From Parabacteroides sp. (GTDB lineage Bacteria > Bacteroidota > Bacteroidia > Bacteroidales > Tannerellaceae), in assembly GCA_019417325.1 (NCBI GenBank), contig DXVO01000038.1, positions 1-64,000 on the forward strand: a DNA stretch of 64,000 nt. Reading direction: 5' to 3'. The notes beneath the pieces are model-generated. The model had not been told where the DNA came from. It did not search any database and worked only from the letters and a program-made list of their open reading frames with translations. The translations under genes and the position numbers were made by a program. Of the stretch, positions 36,058 to 44,759 are shown one piece after another (within the stretch, counting starts at the first letter, position 1; the number at the start of each line of letters is the position of its first letter).

Positions 36058-36146
36058 CTTTTATATTTTACAGTTCTGCTATATTTTCTTTTGGCTATGC
36101 TGCTTTTTCCAGGGGCAGCGGATTTTTCCGGTTGGCAAGCTTTCCT

Positions 36147-36284
36147 TTAAGCGTATAGCCTAGCCAGTCTGAACATGAAGAATTTCAGATCAGCCACCCC
36201 TCTAAACTGGCTTCGAAGAGCTTTGATTTTAGCATTGAACGACTCCGCTGAAGCATTTGTCAATCGTTCTTCAAAATTTTAGGG
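36147..36284 (-). pseudogene. ISL3-type transposase, C-terminal fragment
   Basis: The minus strand encodes NFEERLTNASAESFNAKIKA and LRSQFRGVADLKFFMFRLAR before a stop at 36147-36149. This is the end of an ISL3-family DDE transposase, whose ESFNAKIKA motif holds the last catalytic glutamate. A TAA occurs at the 36284 side and the rest of the gene is absent, so it is an IS remnant. It directly abuts the terminator of the exopolyphosphatase fragment. Confidence 0.75.
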
Positions 36285-36305
36285 GAAATACCTAAAGATA
36301 CAAAA

Positions 36306-36347
36306 AGCCAACTAATTCGCAATACTTTTAGTATGAATTAGTTGGCT
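36306..36347. terminator. Bidirectional terminator of the exopolyphosphatase fragment
   Basis: Perfect 13-bp arms AGCCAACTAATTC (36306-36318) and GAATTAGTTGGCT (36335-36347). Leftward it is followed by five T residues. A terminator with a related arm (CCAACTA) lies at 63644. Confidence 0.8.
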
Positions 36348-36403
36348 AATTTTATAGGATTTACTGAATATCCCCTAGTTAAAACAGCTATGCACAATTC
36401 CTT

Positions 36404-36577
36404 TTATTCCGTTTTCAGGTATATGGCATACAAATTGTCAATAATACCATCTGCTAAGCCAATGACCGGAACATGGATATACTCAGCTTTGACAATACCT
36501 GCAATTATCAGAAATATCTCAGCGGCGGGAACAATAACATCTGCACGGTCAGTTTTCAGATTAAATTCTTCCATGCG
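36404..36577 (-). pseudogene. Ppx/GppA exopolyphosphatase, C-terminal fragment
   Basis: The minus strand encodes MEEFNLKTDRADVIVPAAEI and FLIIAGIVKAEYIHVPVIGL before ADGIIDNLYA and a stop at 36404-36406. This is the conserved end of Ppx/GppA-type phosphatases. Everything upstream is missing; a TAA follows at the 36584 side. The natural terminator is still present downstream. The full gene was probably split or carried here as a scrap during insertion of the neighbouring element. Confidence 0.75.
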
Positions 36578-36653
36578 CTGTTATACCGGCACCACGAGTG
36601 ACCGTTTCTCCGGATGGTATGAATTTGAAGTATCAACATAAAATCGGATTGTT

Positions 36654-36970
36654 ATGGAAACCGTATGTTTTGAAAGGAAGGCGTTCGAGGAATTTGCCAT
36701 GAAAATCGAACGGTTCATACATAGGGTGGAGGGAATCCCCATCTGGATTTGAAAGGCGTGAAGAGGACGGCTGGCTGGCTCGACCACCAGGATGTCTGCC
36801 TGAAGCTGAAAATCAGCAAGCGCACCTTGCAGACCTTGCGGGATAACGGCACGCTCGCCTATACCAAGATAGGCAACCGTACCTATTACCTGCCGGAAGA
36901 CGTGGAGCGTATCGTCACGAAAGTGGAGGACAGACGCAAGGATGCACGCTACAGGGGGCACACCATTTGA
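36654..36970 (+). pseudogene. Helix-turn-helix gene with two frameshifts
   Basis: The gene starts at 36654 (METVCFERKAFEEFAMKIER), shifts near 36733 into a frame reading ESPSGFERREEDGW, and shifts again at a CTGG duplication near 36773 into WLDHQDVCLKLKISKRTLQT and TLAYTKIGNRTYYLPEDVER. The joined protein would be a helix_turn_helix regulator of about 103 residues, closely similar to the one at 2651-2962. A TTG-started frame at 36749 might still make the DNA-binding half. The 13-mer TGAAGTATCAACA flanks it at 36626 and 36982. Confidence 0.75.
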
Positions 36971-37088
36971 AGGAATTGAACTGAAGTATCAACAAAAGAC
37001 AAATGAGCAGTATGTATAATAGAGTTTATATCGAATAATTGATTAAAGCGTTCTTTGATTTATCTTTGTGATCTAAAAAGTTCAATTG

Positions 37089-37984
37089 ATGTATTACGAC
37101 AAGATTCGCCACCGTCATAGCCAAGTGCTTGCTGCGACAGGATTAACTCCTGCAGAGTTTGACGCTTTGCTAATAACTTTCAAGTACCATTGGGATGAAT
37201 ATTACAGCCATTTTACCTTGGAAGGTAAAGTGCGCCAACGTATATCTTACAACAGTGTTGTCTCTGATTCAGGACAAAATGTTCTTCATATTGGTATATC
37301 TGAAGATCAATCCCCTTCAGGAACTCCATGCTATTCAGTTTGAGATGACCCAGCCCCAGGCCAATAGATGGATTCACCTTCTTTCTGAGATTCTCCGGCG
37401 TACATTGAAAACGCTTGGTGAATTGCCTGACCGTAACTCCAAACGTCTGATACACATTCTTCAAGGGTGCGAAGAAGTCTTGTTGGACGGAACCGAGCGA
37501 CCTATTCAGCGTCCTTTGGATGAAGACTGGCAGTCTGCATGCTATAGTGGTAAAAAAAACTCATAGCATAAAGAATAACCTGTTATGTACTAACAATCTT
37601 CGGATTGTATGGTTGAGCTCCACATACAAAGGTCATGTCCATGACAAAAAGATTTGTGATGAAGAACCTCTTCTACTTCCCAAAGGTATTAGGCTCTGGC
37701 AGGATACAGGTTTCATCGGACACAAACCGGATGGAGTTGAAATATGCATGCCCAAAAAGAAACCTAAAGGGAAAGAGCTTACTTGTGTTGAAAAACAAGA
37801 GAACAAGCGGATTTCCGGAGTTAGGATTAAAGTGGAGCATGCCATAGGTGGTATGAAAAAATGCCGTATTGTCAAAGAACGATTCAGATGCCATAAATTC
37901 GGTTTCGAAGATATGGTGATTCTTATTGCTTGTGGATTACACAACTTCAGAATCAGTCACAAAATGAGTCATATAACAAATTAA
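37089..37984 (+). pseudogene. IS5-type transposase, frameshifted
   Basis: Three frames make up one DDE transposase. The start is MYYDKIRHRHSQVLAATGLT (37089). The middle frame runs LKINPLQELHAIQFEMTQPQ to the first catalytic aspartate in EVLLDGTERPIQRP. The third frame carries KGHVHDKKICDEEPLL and the glutamate region RIKVEHAIGGMKKCRIVKER, ending at 37984. The first junction, near 37250-37270, looks like decay. The second, near 37550, lies in a run of eight A residues and could be programmed slippage. The element sits between the two helix-turn-helix genes, which are normally adjacent. Confidence 0.8.
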
Positions 37985-37992
37985 TCTATATA

Positions 37993-38304
37993 ATGTTTAA
38001 TGAATTGAAAACGAAAGACGATGCGTGGATGCAGTCCATCCACGAGCGTATCGACCGGCTGTCGGCGATGATTGACGGCATTTTCGGAGATGGCGCGGTT
38101 CCGCCAAAAGAAGACGTGTACCTGTGCGACAGTGAGGTGGCGTGTATGCTGAAAGTCAGCCGCAGGACATTGGGCGAGTATCGGAGCAACGGCACGCTGC
38201 CTTACTATGTACTTGGTGGCAAGGTCTTGTACAAGAGGAGCGAGATCGAGCAGGTGTTGGAACGGGAATATAGGAGTGTCGGCAAGGCGCGGGGAAGCGG
38301 ATGA
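37993..38304 (+). CDS. Helix-turn-helix DNA-binding protein of a mobile element
   Basis: From the ATG at 37993 the protein has 103 residues. It has a helical N-terminus (WMQSIHERIDRLSAMIDGIF), then the helix-turn-helix YLCDSEVACMLKVSRRTLGE and wing YYVLGGKVLYKRSEIEQVLE. It is the counterpart of the gene at 1997-2329. With the broken gene at 36654 it would have formed the usual helix-turn-helix pair, now separated by the IS5-type element. The frame is intact. No other transfer gene remains nearby. Confidence 0.75.
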   Translation: MFNELKTKDDAWMQSIHERIDRLSAMIDGIFGDGAVPPKEDVYLCDSEVACMLKVSRRTLGEYRSNGTLPYYVLGGKVLYKRSEIEQVLEREYRSVGKARGSG

Positions 38305-38752
38305 AGATTCCATTTACCTGTTTTTTACGCACTTGTACAGGCTGCGGGCATTAAGACTGTCCGCATAAAGGCTGGACGTTTGCGTGCGCCAGCCACAGAC
38401 TGTTTTTTAGAGGTGAGGGAGTTTGCCGTCTGGAAAAAGAACCTCTTTTTGGACTTTGGCACAAAGTCGTCCCCTGCCCGGTATCAGACTGTAATTCCTG
38501 TATGCAATCCTTTTCTGACTGTTCTCGTAACAGTCTGTTTCAATCCTGCCTGACCTTTGTTTACTTTTCATAAAGAGACTGTACCGCCTTTGTGACCGGG
38601 ATATGAAACCGAAAGATTGTTTTTGACGGTTGCTAAAAAAGAAAAATCAAAGGTGTTTTGCATGTTCCGTAAAAAATCGTACCTTTACATAAAGTGAGTT
38701 GCACATCAACGCAATTGATGCAAGTATGTAGAAACCAGAACGGTTGCCAACT

Positions 38753-38766
38753 CGTTACCTCGTTTT
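38753..38766 (+). repeat. Direct repeat copy 2, candidate attachment-site core
   Basis: CGTTACCTCGTTTT is identical to 22423-22436. A shorter version, with CCAAaTCGTTACCT in place of CCAAcTCGTTACCT, lies exactly 300 bases on at 39053. Confidence 0.55.
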
Positions 38767-39203
38767 TTGATGATCCGCATAAACTTTTATTCTTAGCGGA
38801 TTATGTGATTCTTTCAAAAATAATCTCTATTTTGGGAATACGGCTTTCTGAATATCGGAAATTCTATGTGCCTGCCGTTTTACATCCCCTCCCTACAATC
38901 TACAACGACATGCTATCAGAACACTTCCCCATAAAATTTCTATTTTTCCTGTGAAATTATTCTCTTATTCAAAAAAAATAGTATCTTTGTCCTATAAAAG
39001 TTGTTCATAAGTATGAGACTGTAAAGTACTGAAATTAGCACAATCTCCAAATCGTTACCTTAGACTTTTCAGAACTTCCATAAGCGTTTGTCTTTCAAAT
39101 TAATCCATCAAATTGATAAGAATTTAAAGTAAAAAATCACTCCGAAAGCAAAAAAGACACACAAAAATAACATCTTCTTCATATCTTGCTTAACTTAATT
39201 TTT

Positions 39204-39211
39204 TACCTTTG
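39204..39211 (+). promoter_or_regulatory. Minus-7 box of the aminopeptidase gene
   Basis: TACCTTTG fits TAnnTTTG; the start would be near 39218, 20 bases before the ATG. Confidence 0.65.
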
Positions 39212-39237
39212 AAGCTTGATAAATGAAAATGTAGAAG

Positions 39238-40410
39238 ATGATACAACAAGAATTAACCGGCGATTTCCAACTAAAATGGGATCGTATACAGCAGGCGATG
39301 AAACAAATAAATGCTGATGGCTGCCTGCTGACAGTAGATGTGAATCTGTATTATACAACCGGACGTATTTATAGCGGATATTTTTATCTGCCGGTAGAAG
39401 GAACTCCCTGGTTCTTCATAAAACGCCCGAACGGATTGAGTGGCAAGCAGGTAGAATATATACGCAAACCGGAGCAAATGCCGGAACTCTTTGCTGCTCA
39501 TGGACTAAAAATGCCCGAAAAACTTTTACTGGAAGCAGACGAACTGACTTATAATGATTATGTTCGTTTACAAAACGTGTTCAATCCGAAAGAGACAGCA
39601 AATGCTACAGCATTGATCCGTACACTCAGAGAAATAAAAACACCTTGGGAAATCTCCCTATTCCGTATCTCAGCCAAACAACATGCTAAAACATATGCGG
39701 AAATTCCCGAATGTTTCCGTCCGGGAATGACAGACCTGGAATTCCAATATGAGATAGAAAAAAGGATGCGTAAAAACGGATCTATCGGATTATTCCGTGC
39801 ATTCGGTGCAAATATGGATATTTTCATGGGAAGCATCCTTGCCGGAGAAAATGCCGAAACTCCCTCTCCTTTTGATTTCGCATTAGGTGGCGGCGGAATA
39901 GATGCCTCCTGTCCACTGGGTGCAAATGGAACTCTGCTAAAAGAAGGCACTGCTATTATGGTAGACATGGCAGGAAACTATACTTCTTATATGACTGACA
40001 TGACTCGCGTATTTGCAGTAGGGCGTCTTACGGACCTTGCTTATCGGGCTCATGAAACTTCACGTTTTATACAAAGCGAAATAGAAAATGTTGCACGCCC
40101 GGGAACAGCATGTGCCGAGCTATACAATATCGCTGAAAAAATCGCCGGAAATGAAGGACTCCTTCCTTATTTCATGGGAACAAAGCAACAGGCAAAATTT
40201 GTAGGTCATGGCATCGGTATCCAGATTAACGAACTGCCGGTTCTGACTCCCCGCTCGAAAGAAGTATTGGCTCCCAATATGGTATTTGCCCTCGAACCGA
40301 AATTCGTTATTCCAGGTGTAGGTGCTGTCGGTATCGAAAACAGTTTCCTTGTCACGGAAAACGGTATTGAAAAACTCACATTGTTCAAAGAAGAAATTAT
40401 TCACCTATAA
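39238..40410 (+). CDS. M24 family metallopeptidase (Xaa-Pro aminopeptidase-like)
   Basis: The protein has 390 residues: a creatinase-like N-terminal domain (1-150) and a pita-bread catalytic domain. The dinuclear metal ligands are visible: two Asp in MVDMAGNYTSYMTDMTRVF, His in FVGHGIGIQINELPV, Glu in FALEPKFVIPG and Glu in GAVGIENSFLVTENG. It would remove an N-terminal residue before proline. No signal peptide. It is cotranscribed with the alkaline phosphatase 12 bases downstream and has its own minus-7 box. Confidence 0.9.
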   Translation: MIQQELTGDFQLKWDRIQQAMKQINADGCLLTVDVNLYYTTGRIYSGYFYLPVEGTPWFFIKRPNGLSGKQVEYIRKPEQMPELFAAHGLKMPEKLLLEADELTYNDYVRLQNVFNPKETANATALIRTLREIKTPWEISLFRISAKQHAKTYAEIPECFRPGMTDLEFQYEIEKRMRKNGSIGLFRAFGANMDIFMGSILAGENAETPSPFDFALGGGGIDASCPLGANGTLLKEGTAIMVDMAGNYTSYMTDMTRVFAVGRLTDLAYRAHETSRFIQSEIENVARPGTACAELYNIAEKIAGNEGLLPYFMGTKQQAKFVGHGIGIQINELPVLTPRSKEVLAPNMVFALEPKFVIPGVGAVGIENSFLVTENGIEKLTLFKEEIIHL

Positions 40411-40422
40411 ACTATAATTCTC

Positions 40423-42114
40423 ATGAAAAAAACGGTTGCATTTTTATTACTGTTGGCAATCATTTTTATTCCGGCAAAAGCTCAGGATGTGGAAAACGTC
40501 AAGCCGGTCAAAAATGTTATTCTCCTTATTCCGGATGGAACATCTCTATCTACTGTATCTATGGCACGCTGGTTGCAATGGTATACAAATCCGGATAAAC
40601 CGAAATTAAATATCGACCCTTATTTGTGCGGGACAGTCCGTACCCATTCATCGAATGCTCCGATTGGGGATTCCGCACCTACAACCTCCTGCTATATGAC
40701 CGGTCAACCCAGTCGTACCGGATATGTTTCTACTTACCCGGAAAGTGATGGCGACAATGATATTTACCCGACAGATCCTAAACGGGCATTCCAGCCCCTG
40801 ACTACAGTACTGGAGGCTGCCAAAATTCTGCAAGGGAAATCTACCGGATTGGTATTTACATGCGAATTTCCACATGCAACTCCGGCAGACTGCTCCGCGC
40901 ATAGTTATAACCGTGGTAAATACGAATGGATTGCACCACAAATGGCTCATAACGACCTGAATGTTGTAATCGGAGGTGGTGTTTCTTTATTGCCTGCTGA
41001 AAGTGAAGCTTATTTAAAAGAAAACGGATGGGGTGTTTTTAAAAATGACATCAACTCCATGCGTACCTACACCGGAGATAAAATGTGGGCTTTATTTGCT
41101 GACCGGGAAATGGATTACGATATCGACCGCGATCCGGCTCTACAACCTTCACTTGAAGAAATGACTCGTAAAGCGATTGAAAAACTGTCTAAAAACCCTC
41201 AAGGATTCTTCCTTATGGTTGAAGGTAGTAAAATAGATTGGGCTGCTCATGCCAACGACCCGGTAGGTATGGCTACAGACTTCCTTGCTTTCGACCGTGC
41301 ATGTGGTGCTGCTTTGGAATTTGCCCGTCAAAATGGTGAAACAGCAGTAGTTATCGCACCTGACCACGGTAATAGCGGAGTCAGTATCGGACAAGCACGT
41401 TGTAAAGGTTATGACAGATTGAGTAAAGACCAACTTTTCTATCAGTTCTCATTATATAAACTGACAGCTGAAGGCTTCGCCAATAAAGTAAACAGCGTTC
41501 CTGCTTCCGAAGTGCAGGATGTATTCCGTACCTATGCAGGCTTTGAACTGACACCGGAGGAACTGAATGCTCTGAATAACTGTAAAGACTATAAGAACAG
41601 TCCTATCCCGAAAGAAAAACGTTCTTCCGATAATGTAGAAGGATCTTTATATAGTGGCTCTCTGACATCTTTTATGTCCAAATTGATTACTTCCAAAACT
41701 TGTTTTGGTTTTACGACAGGAGGCCATACCGGTGAAGACGTATTTCTGGCTGCTTACCATCCCCAGAATACACGTACATTAGGAATGCTTACAAATATTG
41801 AATTGAATCATTACCTCTGTTCCCTGTTTGGCATTAATGGAAAGCTGGAAGAACTGACTGCTCAGAATTTTGCCCCTCATACAGAAGTATTCAAAGACTT
41901 CAAATGTGAAATCATTCCGGCAAAAGATGAAAAGGGATCTCCTTCTTTAGTTGTTAAGAACAAAAAGAAACAAATCAATATCACTCCGTTCAGTAACATC
42001 GTAACGATAGGTAAAAAAGGGCAGGATGAAGTACGCCTGAATTCTGTTGTTGTGTATGTGGATAAAAACAACACATTCTATCTACCGACAAAACTGGTTG
42101 AATATTTACAATAA
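40423..42114 (+). CDS. Exported alkaline phosphatase
   Basis: The protein has 563 residues with a signal peptide (VAFLLLLAIIFIPAKAQ). The alkaline phosphatase core has the first metal aspartate in ILLIPDGTSLSTVSMARWL, the catalytic hydroxyl region IGDSAPTTSCYMTGQ, and late metal ligands in MVEGSKIDWAAHANDP, VIAPDHGNSG and TTGGHTGEDVFLAAYHP. It releases phosphate from monoesters in the periplasm. About 110 extra C-terminal residues form a small beta-rich domain. A strong bidirectional terminator follows. Confidence 0.92.
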   Translation: MKKTVAFLLLLAIIFIPAKAQDVENVKPVKNVILLIPDGTSLSTVSMARWLQWYTNPDKPKLNIDPYLCGTVRTHSSNAPIGDSAPTTSCYMTGQPSRTGYVSTYPESDGDNDIYPTDPKRAFQPLTTVLEAAKILQGKSTGLVFTCEFPHATPADCSAHSYNRGKYEWIAPQMAHNDLNVVIGGGVSLLPAESEAYLKENGWGVFKNDINSMRTYTGDKMWALFADREMDYDIDRDPALQPSLEEMTRKAIEKLSKNPQGFFLMVEGSKIDWAAHANDPVGMATDFLAFDRACGAALEFARQNGETAVVIAPDHGNSGVSIGQARCKGYDRLSKDQLFYQFSLYKLTAEGFANKVNSVPASEVQDVFRTYAGFELTPEELNALNNCKDYKNSPIPKEKRSSDNVEGSLYSGSLTSFMSKLITSKTCFGFTTGGHTGEDVFLAAYHPQNTRTLGMLTNIELNHYLCSLFGINGKLEELTAQNFAPHTEVFKDFKCEIIPAKDEKGSPSLVVKNKKKQINITPFSNIVTIGKKGQDEVRLNSVVVYVDKNNTFYLPTKLVEYLQ

Positions 42115-42128
42115 ATAAAATAGTTATA

Positions 42129-42170
42129 ACGTGCCAATCGATTCTAAAAATCTTGAATTGATTGGCACGT
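42129..42170. terminator. Bidirectional terminator between convergent genes
   Basis: Arms ACGTGCCAATCGATTC (from 42129) and GAATTGATTGGCACGT (to 42170) pair with one G-U wobble, followed by CTCTTTTA. Confidence 0.88.
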
Positions 42171-42184
42171 CTCTTTTATCGGCC

Positions 42185-44560
42185 CTATTCACTCCTCAAC
42201 GCATCCACTGGATTATGGGAAGCAGCTCTGTAACTATGCCAACTTATAGTAAGCAGAGTCAACACCAATACTATCCCTCCGGAAAACAAACATATTCCAA
42301 AGGAAACACTTACCCGGTATACAAAATTTTCCAGCCAACGATTTAATAGATACCAGATAACCGGAGCCGAAACAACAAAAGCTATCCCTACCCAAACAAC
42401 AAACCGGCGGTTCAATAATTGTAGAATTTCTCCGGTCGTAGCTCCGTTAACCTTACGGATACCGATTTCTTTCGTACGCTGTTCGATTGCATAAAGAGCG
42501 ATGCCAAATAGTCCGAATGCCGTTAGTAACAAGCTGATTATTGAATACATGGTAAGTAATTTCGCTAATTCGAATGTTTTCCTGTTTGCCACCATAAATT
42601 CCTCATATATATCTTTATAATCGAAGGGTGCATTCGGATTAATTTTTTCCCAGGTTTTCTTCAATAGCTCCAAAGTCTCTGCTTTATTCTCTTCTTTAAA
42701 CCGGACATGGACAGCACTATAAGGCGGAGTTTGCACCAAATAAGTTAAGCTCGGATAAACTTCCTGCCGTAAAGTTCCCGTATATAGGTTTTCGACAACC
42801 CCGGCAATAATAGAAATTGGTTCTCCCTCCTTGTTTTCTTTTTCATATTCCTTATCGTAAAGACAAACAGGTTTGCCCACAGGATTCTCACCGTCGGGTA
42901 CAAATAGATGTACATATTGTTCGTTAATATATACGGGAGTGGCATATAGCTTTAATGCTTCTTGTTCGGGAAGTCCTTGCAATACATGCACTTTCATAAT
43001 CTTTAAGAATGAGCTATCTCCACAGAATTGGGCGAGAGAATAATAATTTTCACTGCCATTCCCGTTCTTTAGGATAATTTGCCGTAATCCGAAATTAATA
43101 ATCGAACCTTTTGACAGACACATCTCTTCGATAGAAGGAAAACGTTGGATTTCTTTCGCGAACGTTTGTATATAAGGAATATTATTTCCTGTCCAATCGC
43201 CAACCTCTATCAGGTTCCGATAACGTTCGCCATTCATTTGAGTAAGATTCAATTGTTCCCGTACTGTTAAGGTAGCGAATACCAAACTGATGGAAATGGC
43301 AAACTGTGCGATAGACAGTCCGGCAATGATTGTACGTTTTTGGGAACCCGTGGTAAATGATTTATACTCAGTATGAGATAAAGTGGTAATTTTATGGCTC
43401 ATATAAAGAGAAGGAATAACGGATAGCAAGAGGATTAATACTCCTATAACCGGTAAAACCTGCTCGCCAAAGAAAAACGCTATAGAAATACGCCCGGATA
43501 CAGTATGGTTAAATAACGGAAGAAAGTCCAGGGTAAGCAATAAAGATAAAAAGAAAGCAATGAGTACGGTAAGGAATGTATCCGTAAATAGTTGACGATG
43601 GATTTGTCCGGAGGATGCTCCCGTCACTTTCTGGATATAAATCACCTTTACCTGCTGAAAAATGCGGGAAAAACTTAGATTGACATAATTAAAACAAGCA
43701 ATTACCAATATAAGAATAGCCGAAAATAACCCTACGTACAACAAGTCTTTCTGATTCCGGTTAATGTAGGGAATAGTCTCTTGTATATATTCCTGTTCCT
43801 GGAAATAACTTTCTTGAAGCGTATAGAAATAATATTGCCCGATTTCATTTTGAAAAGTCGGGACCTTGTCGGCCTTAAGTTTTCCGGCAAAAGTATCGAT
43901 ATTGAATAAATCGTTTACCAGCAATAATGTAGGACCACCGGGAAAGTCTTTGGGGGCACCGGTTATCGCATCGAACTTTAAGAAAGACTGGGGATAGTCT
44001 TTAATAATAGCTGCAACCTCATAGGTAATTGTTTCATTTTCATAGAGGAGTTTCGCCGAAAAGATTTTCCCGATGGCATCCTCGTTTCCGAAAAAAATCT
44101 TTGCACAATTCTCATTTAAAGCAATCGCATTCGGTTGGGTTAATGCCTTGTTTAAATCTCCGGCCAACACCTCATAGGGGAAAAAGCGGGGGAAGGACGG
44201 GTCTGCCATAAGTATTGTGATTGGGTCGAAATGTTTTTCACCGATAGTGATAAAAGGTGTATTTCCAATATTCATACGCAAGTAATCCTCCACTTCAGGA
44301 TATTGGTCTTTCAAGAGTACGGGAATATCACCGACTATATAAGAAACTTTCTGCCCTGTGGTCATCGGAGAATCCTGCGCCATATAGACAATATGTGATT
44401 TATTCGGATTTCCGGATTCTATCCCTGACTCATAAATAACATAAGCAATCAATAAATTTGTACAGGCAATGCCAACGGCAAGACTCAACAGAGAAATGAC
44501 TGCAAATATTTTATTCCGCCACCAACTACGGAAGATTAGTTTCAAAGATACAACTCTCAT
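42185..44560 (-). CDS. FtsX/MacB-type ABC transporter permease
   Basis: The protein has 791 residues with the double architecture typical of Bacteroidota: an N-terminal helix (IFAVISLLSLAVGIACTNLL), a periplasmic MacB_PCD-like domain, an FtsX block of three helices (LLYVGLFSAILILVIACFNY), a second periplasmic domain and a second FtsX block (FELAKLLTMYSIISLLLTAF; EQRTKEIGIRKVNGATTGEI). The partner ATPase is not adjacent. Such proteins work mechanically across the envelope in export or signalling. It is divergent from the two-component genes at 44760, with a 21-bp palindrome between them. Confidence 0.88.
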   Translation of the reverse strand: MRVVSLKLIFRSWWRNKIFAVISLLSLAVGIACTNLLIAYVIYESGIESGNPNKSHIVYMAQDSPMTTGQKVSYIVGDIPVLLKDQYPEVEDYLRMNIGNTPFITIGEKHFDPITILMADPSFPRFFPYEVLAGDLNKALTQPNAIALNENCAKIFFGNEDAIGKIFSAKLLYENETITYEVAAIIKDYPQSFLKFDAITGAPKDFPGGPTLLLVNDLFNIDTFAGKLKADKVPTFQNEIGQYYFYTLQESYFQEQEYIQETIPYINRNQKDLLYVGLFSAILILVIACFNYVNLSFSRIFQQVKVIYIQKVTGASSGQIHRQLFTDTFLTVLIAFFLSLLLTLDFLPLFNHTVSGRISIAFFFGEQVLPVIGVLILLLSVIPSLYMSHKITTLSHTEYKSFTTGSQKRTIIAGLSIAQFAISISLVFATLTVREQLNLTQMNGERYRNLIEVGDWTGNNIPYIQTFAKEIQRFPSIEEMCLSKGSIINFGLRQIILKNGNGSENYYSLAQFCGDSSFLKIMKVHVLQGLPEQEALKLYATPVYINEQYVHLFVPDGENPVGKPVCLYDKEYEKENKEGEPISIIAGVVENLYTGTLRQEVYPSLTYLVQTPPYSAVHVRFKEENKAETLELLKKTWEKINPNAPFDYKDIYEEFMVANRKTFELAKLLTMYSIISLLLTAFGLFGIALYAIEQRTKEIGIRKVNGATTGEILQLLNRRFVVWVGIAFVVSAPVIWYLLNRWLENFVYRVSVSFGICLFSGGIVLVLTLLTISWHSYRAASHNPVDALRSE

Positions 44561-44580
44561 TTTTTTTGATTTTTATACAT

Positions 44581-44588
44581 CAAAACTA
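44581..44588 (-). promoter_or_regulatory. Minus-7 box of the permease gene
   Basis: The minus strand reads TAGTTTTG, starting transcription near 44574, 14 bases before the ATG. Confidence 0.55.
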
Positions 44589-44645
44589 TTCCAAACCCGA
44601 ACATACCACAAACAAAAAGGACAAAAAAGAAATATTCACCCATTA

Positions 44646-44666
44646 TTTGTCCAAATATTGGACAAA
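44646..44666. promoter_or_regulatory. Perfect 21-bp palindrome, candidate operator of the response regulator
   Basis: TTTGTCCAA (44646-44654) and TTGGACAAA (44658-44666) are perfect inverted arms around ATA. It lies between divergent promoters of the permease and the two-component genes. A GGACAAA half-site occurs near 44619. Confidence 0.7.
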
Positions 44667-44722
44667 GCGTCTTTTTCAGGAAGAGAATAGAAATGTATAG
44701 CCTCATTTTCCAGCCAAATAAA

Positions 44723-44730
44723 TATATTTG
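44723..44730 (+). promoter_or_regulatory. Minus-7 box of the two-component genes
   Basis: TATATTTG puts the transcript start near 44737. This leaves only about five bases before the ATG at 44742 and favours the ATG at 44760. Confidence 0.55.
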
Positions 44731-44759
44731 TACATCCTTATATGGAGAAAGTAAATAAC

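Larger units (their letters stand above)
38305..39237. other. Long gene-free interval at the right boundary of the accessory region
   Basis: The stretch carries a hairpin GACTGTT/AACAGTC (38517-38535), direct repeat copy 2 (38753-38766), a shorter related copy at 39053, an orphan minus-7 box TATCTTTG (38982-38989) with no gene behind it, and the peptidase promoter at 39204. No gene is supported. It looks like the junction between mobile DNA and chromosome. Confidence 0.5.

Noticed and set aside
38653..38700. TACCTTTA near 38683 as a promoter
   Set aside because: It lacks the final G of the TAnnTTTG box and no gene follows.
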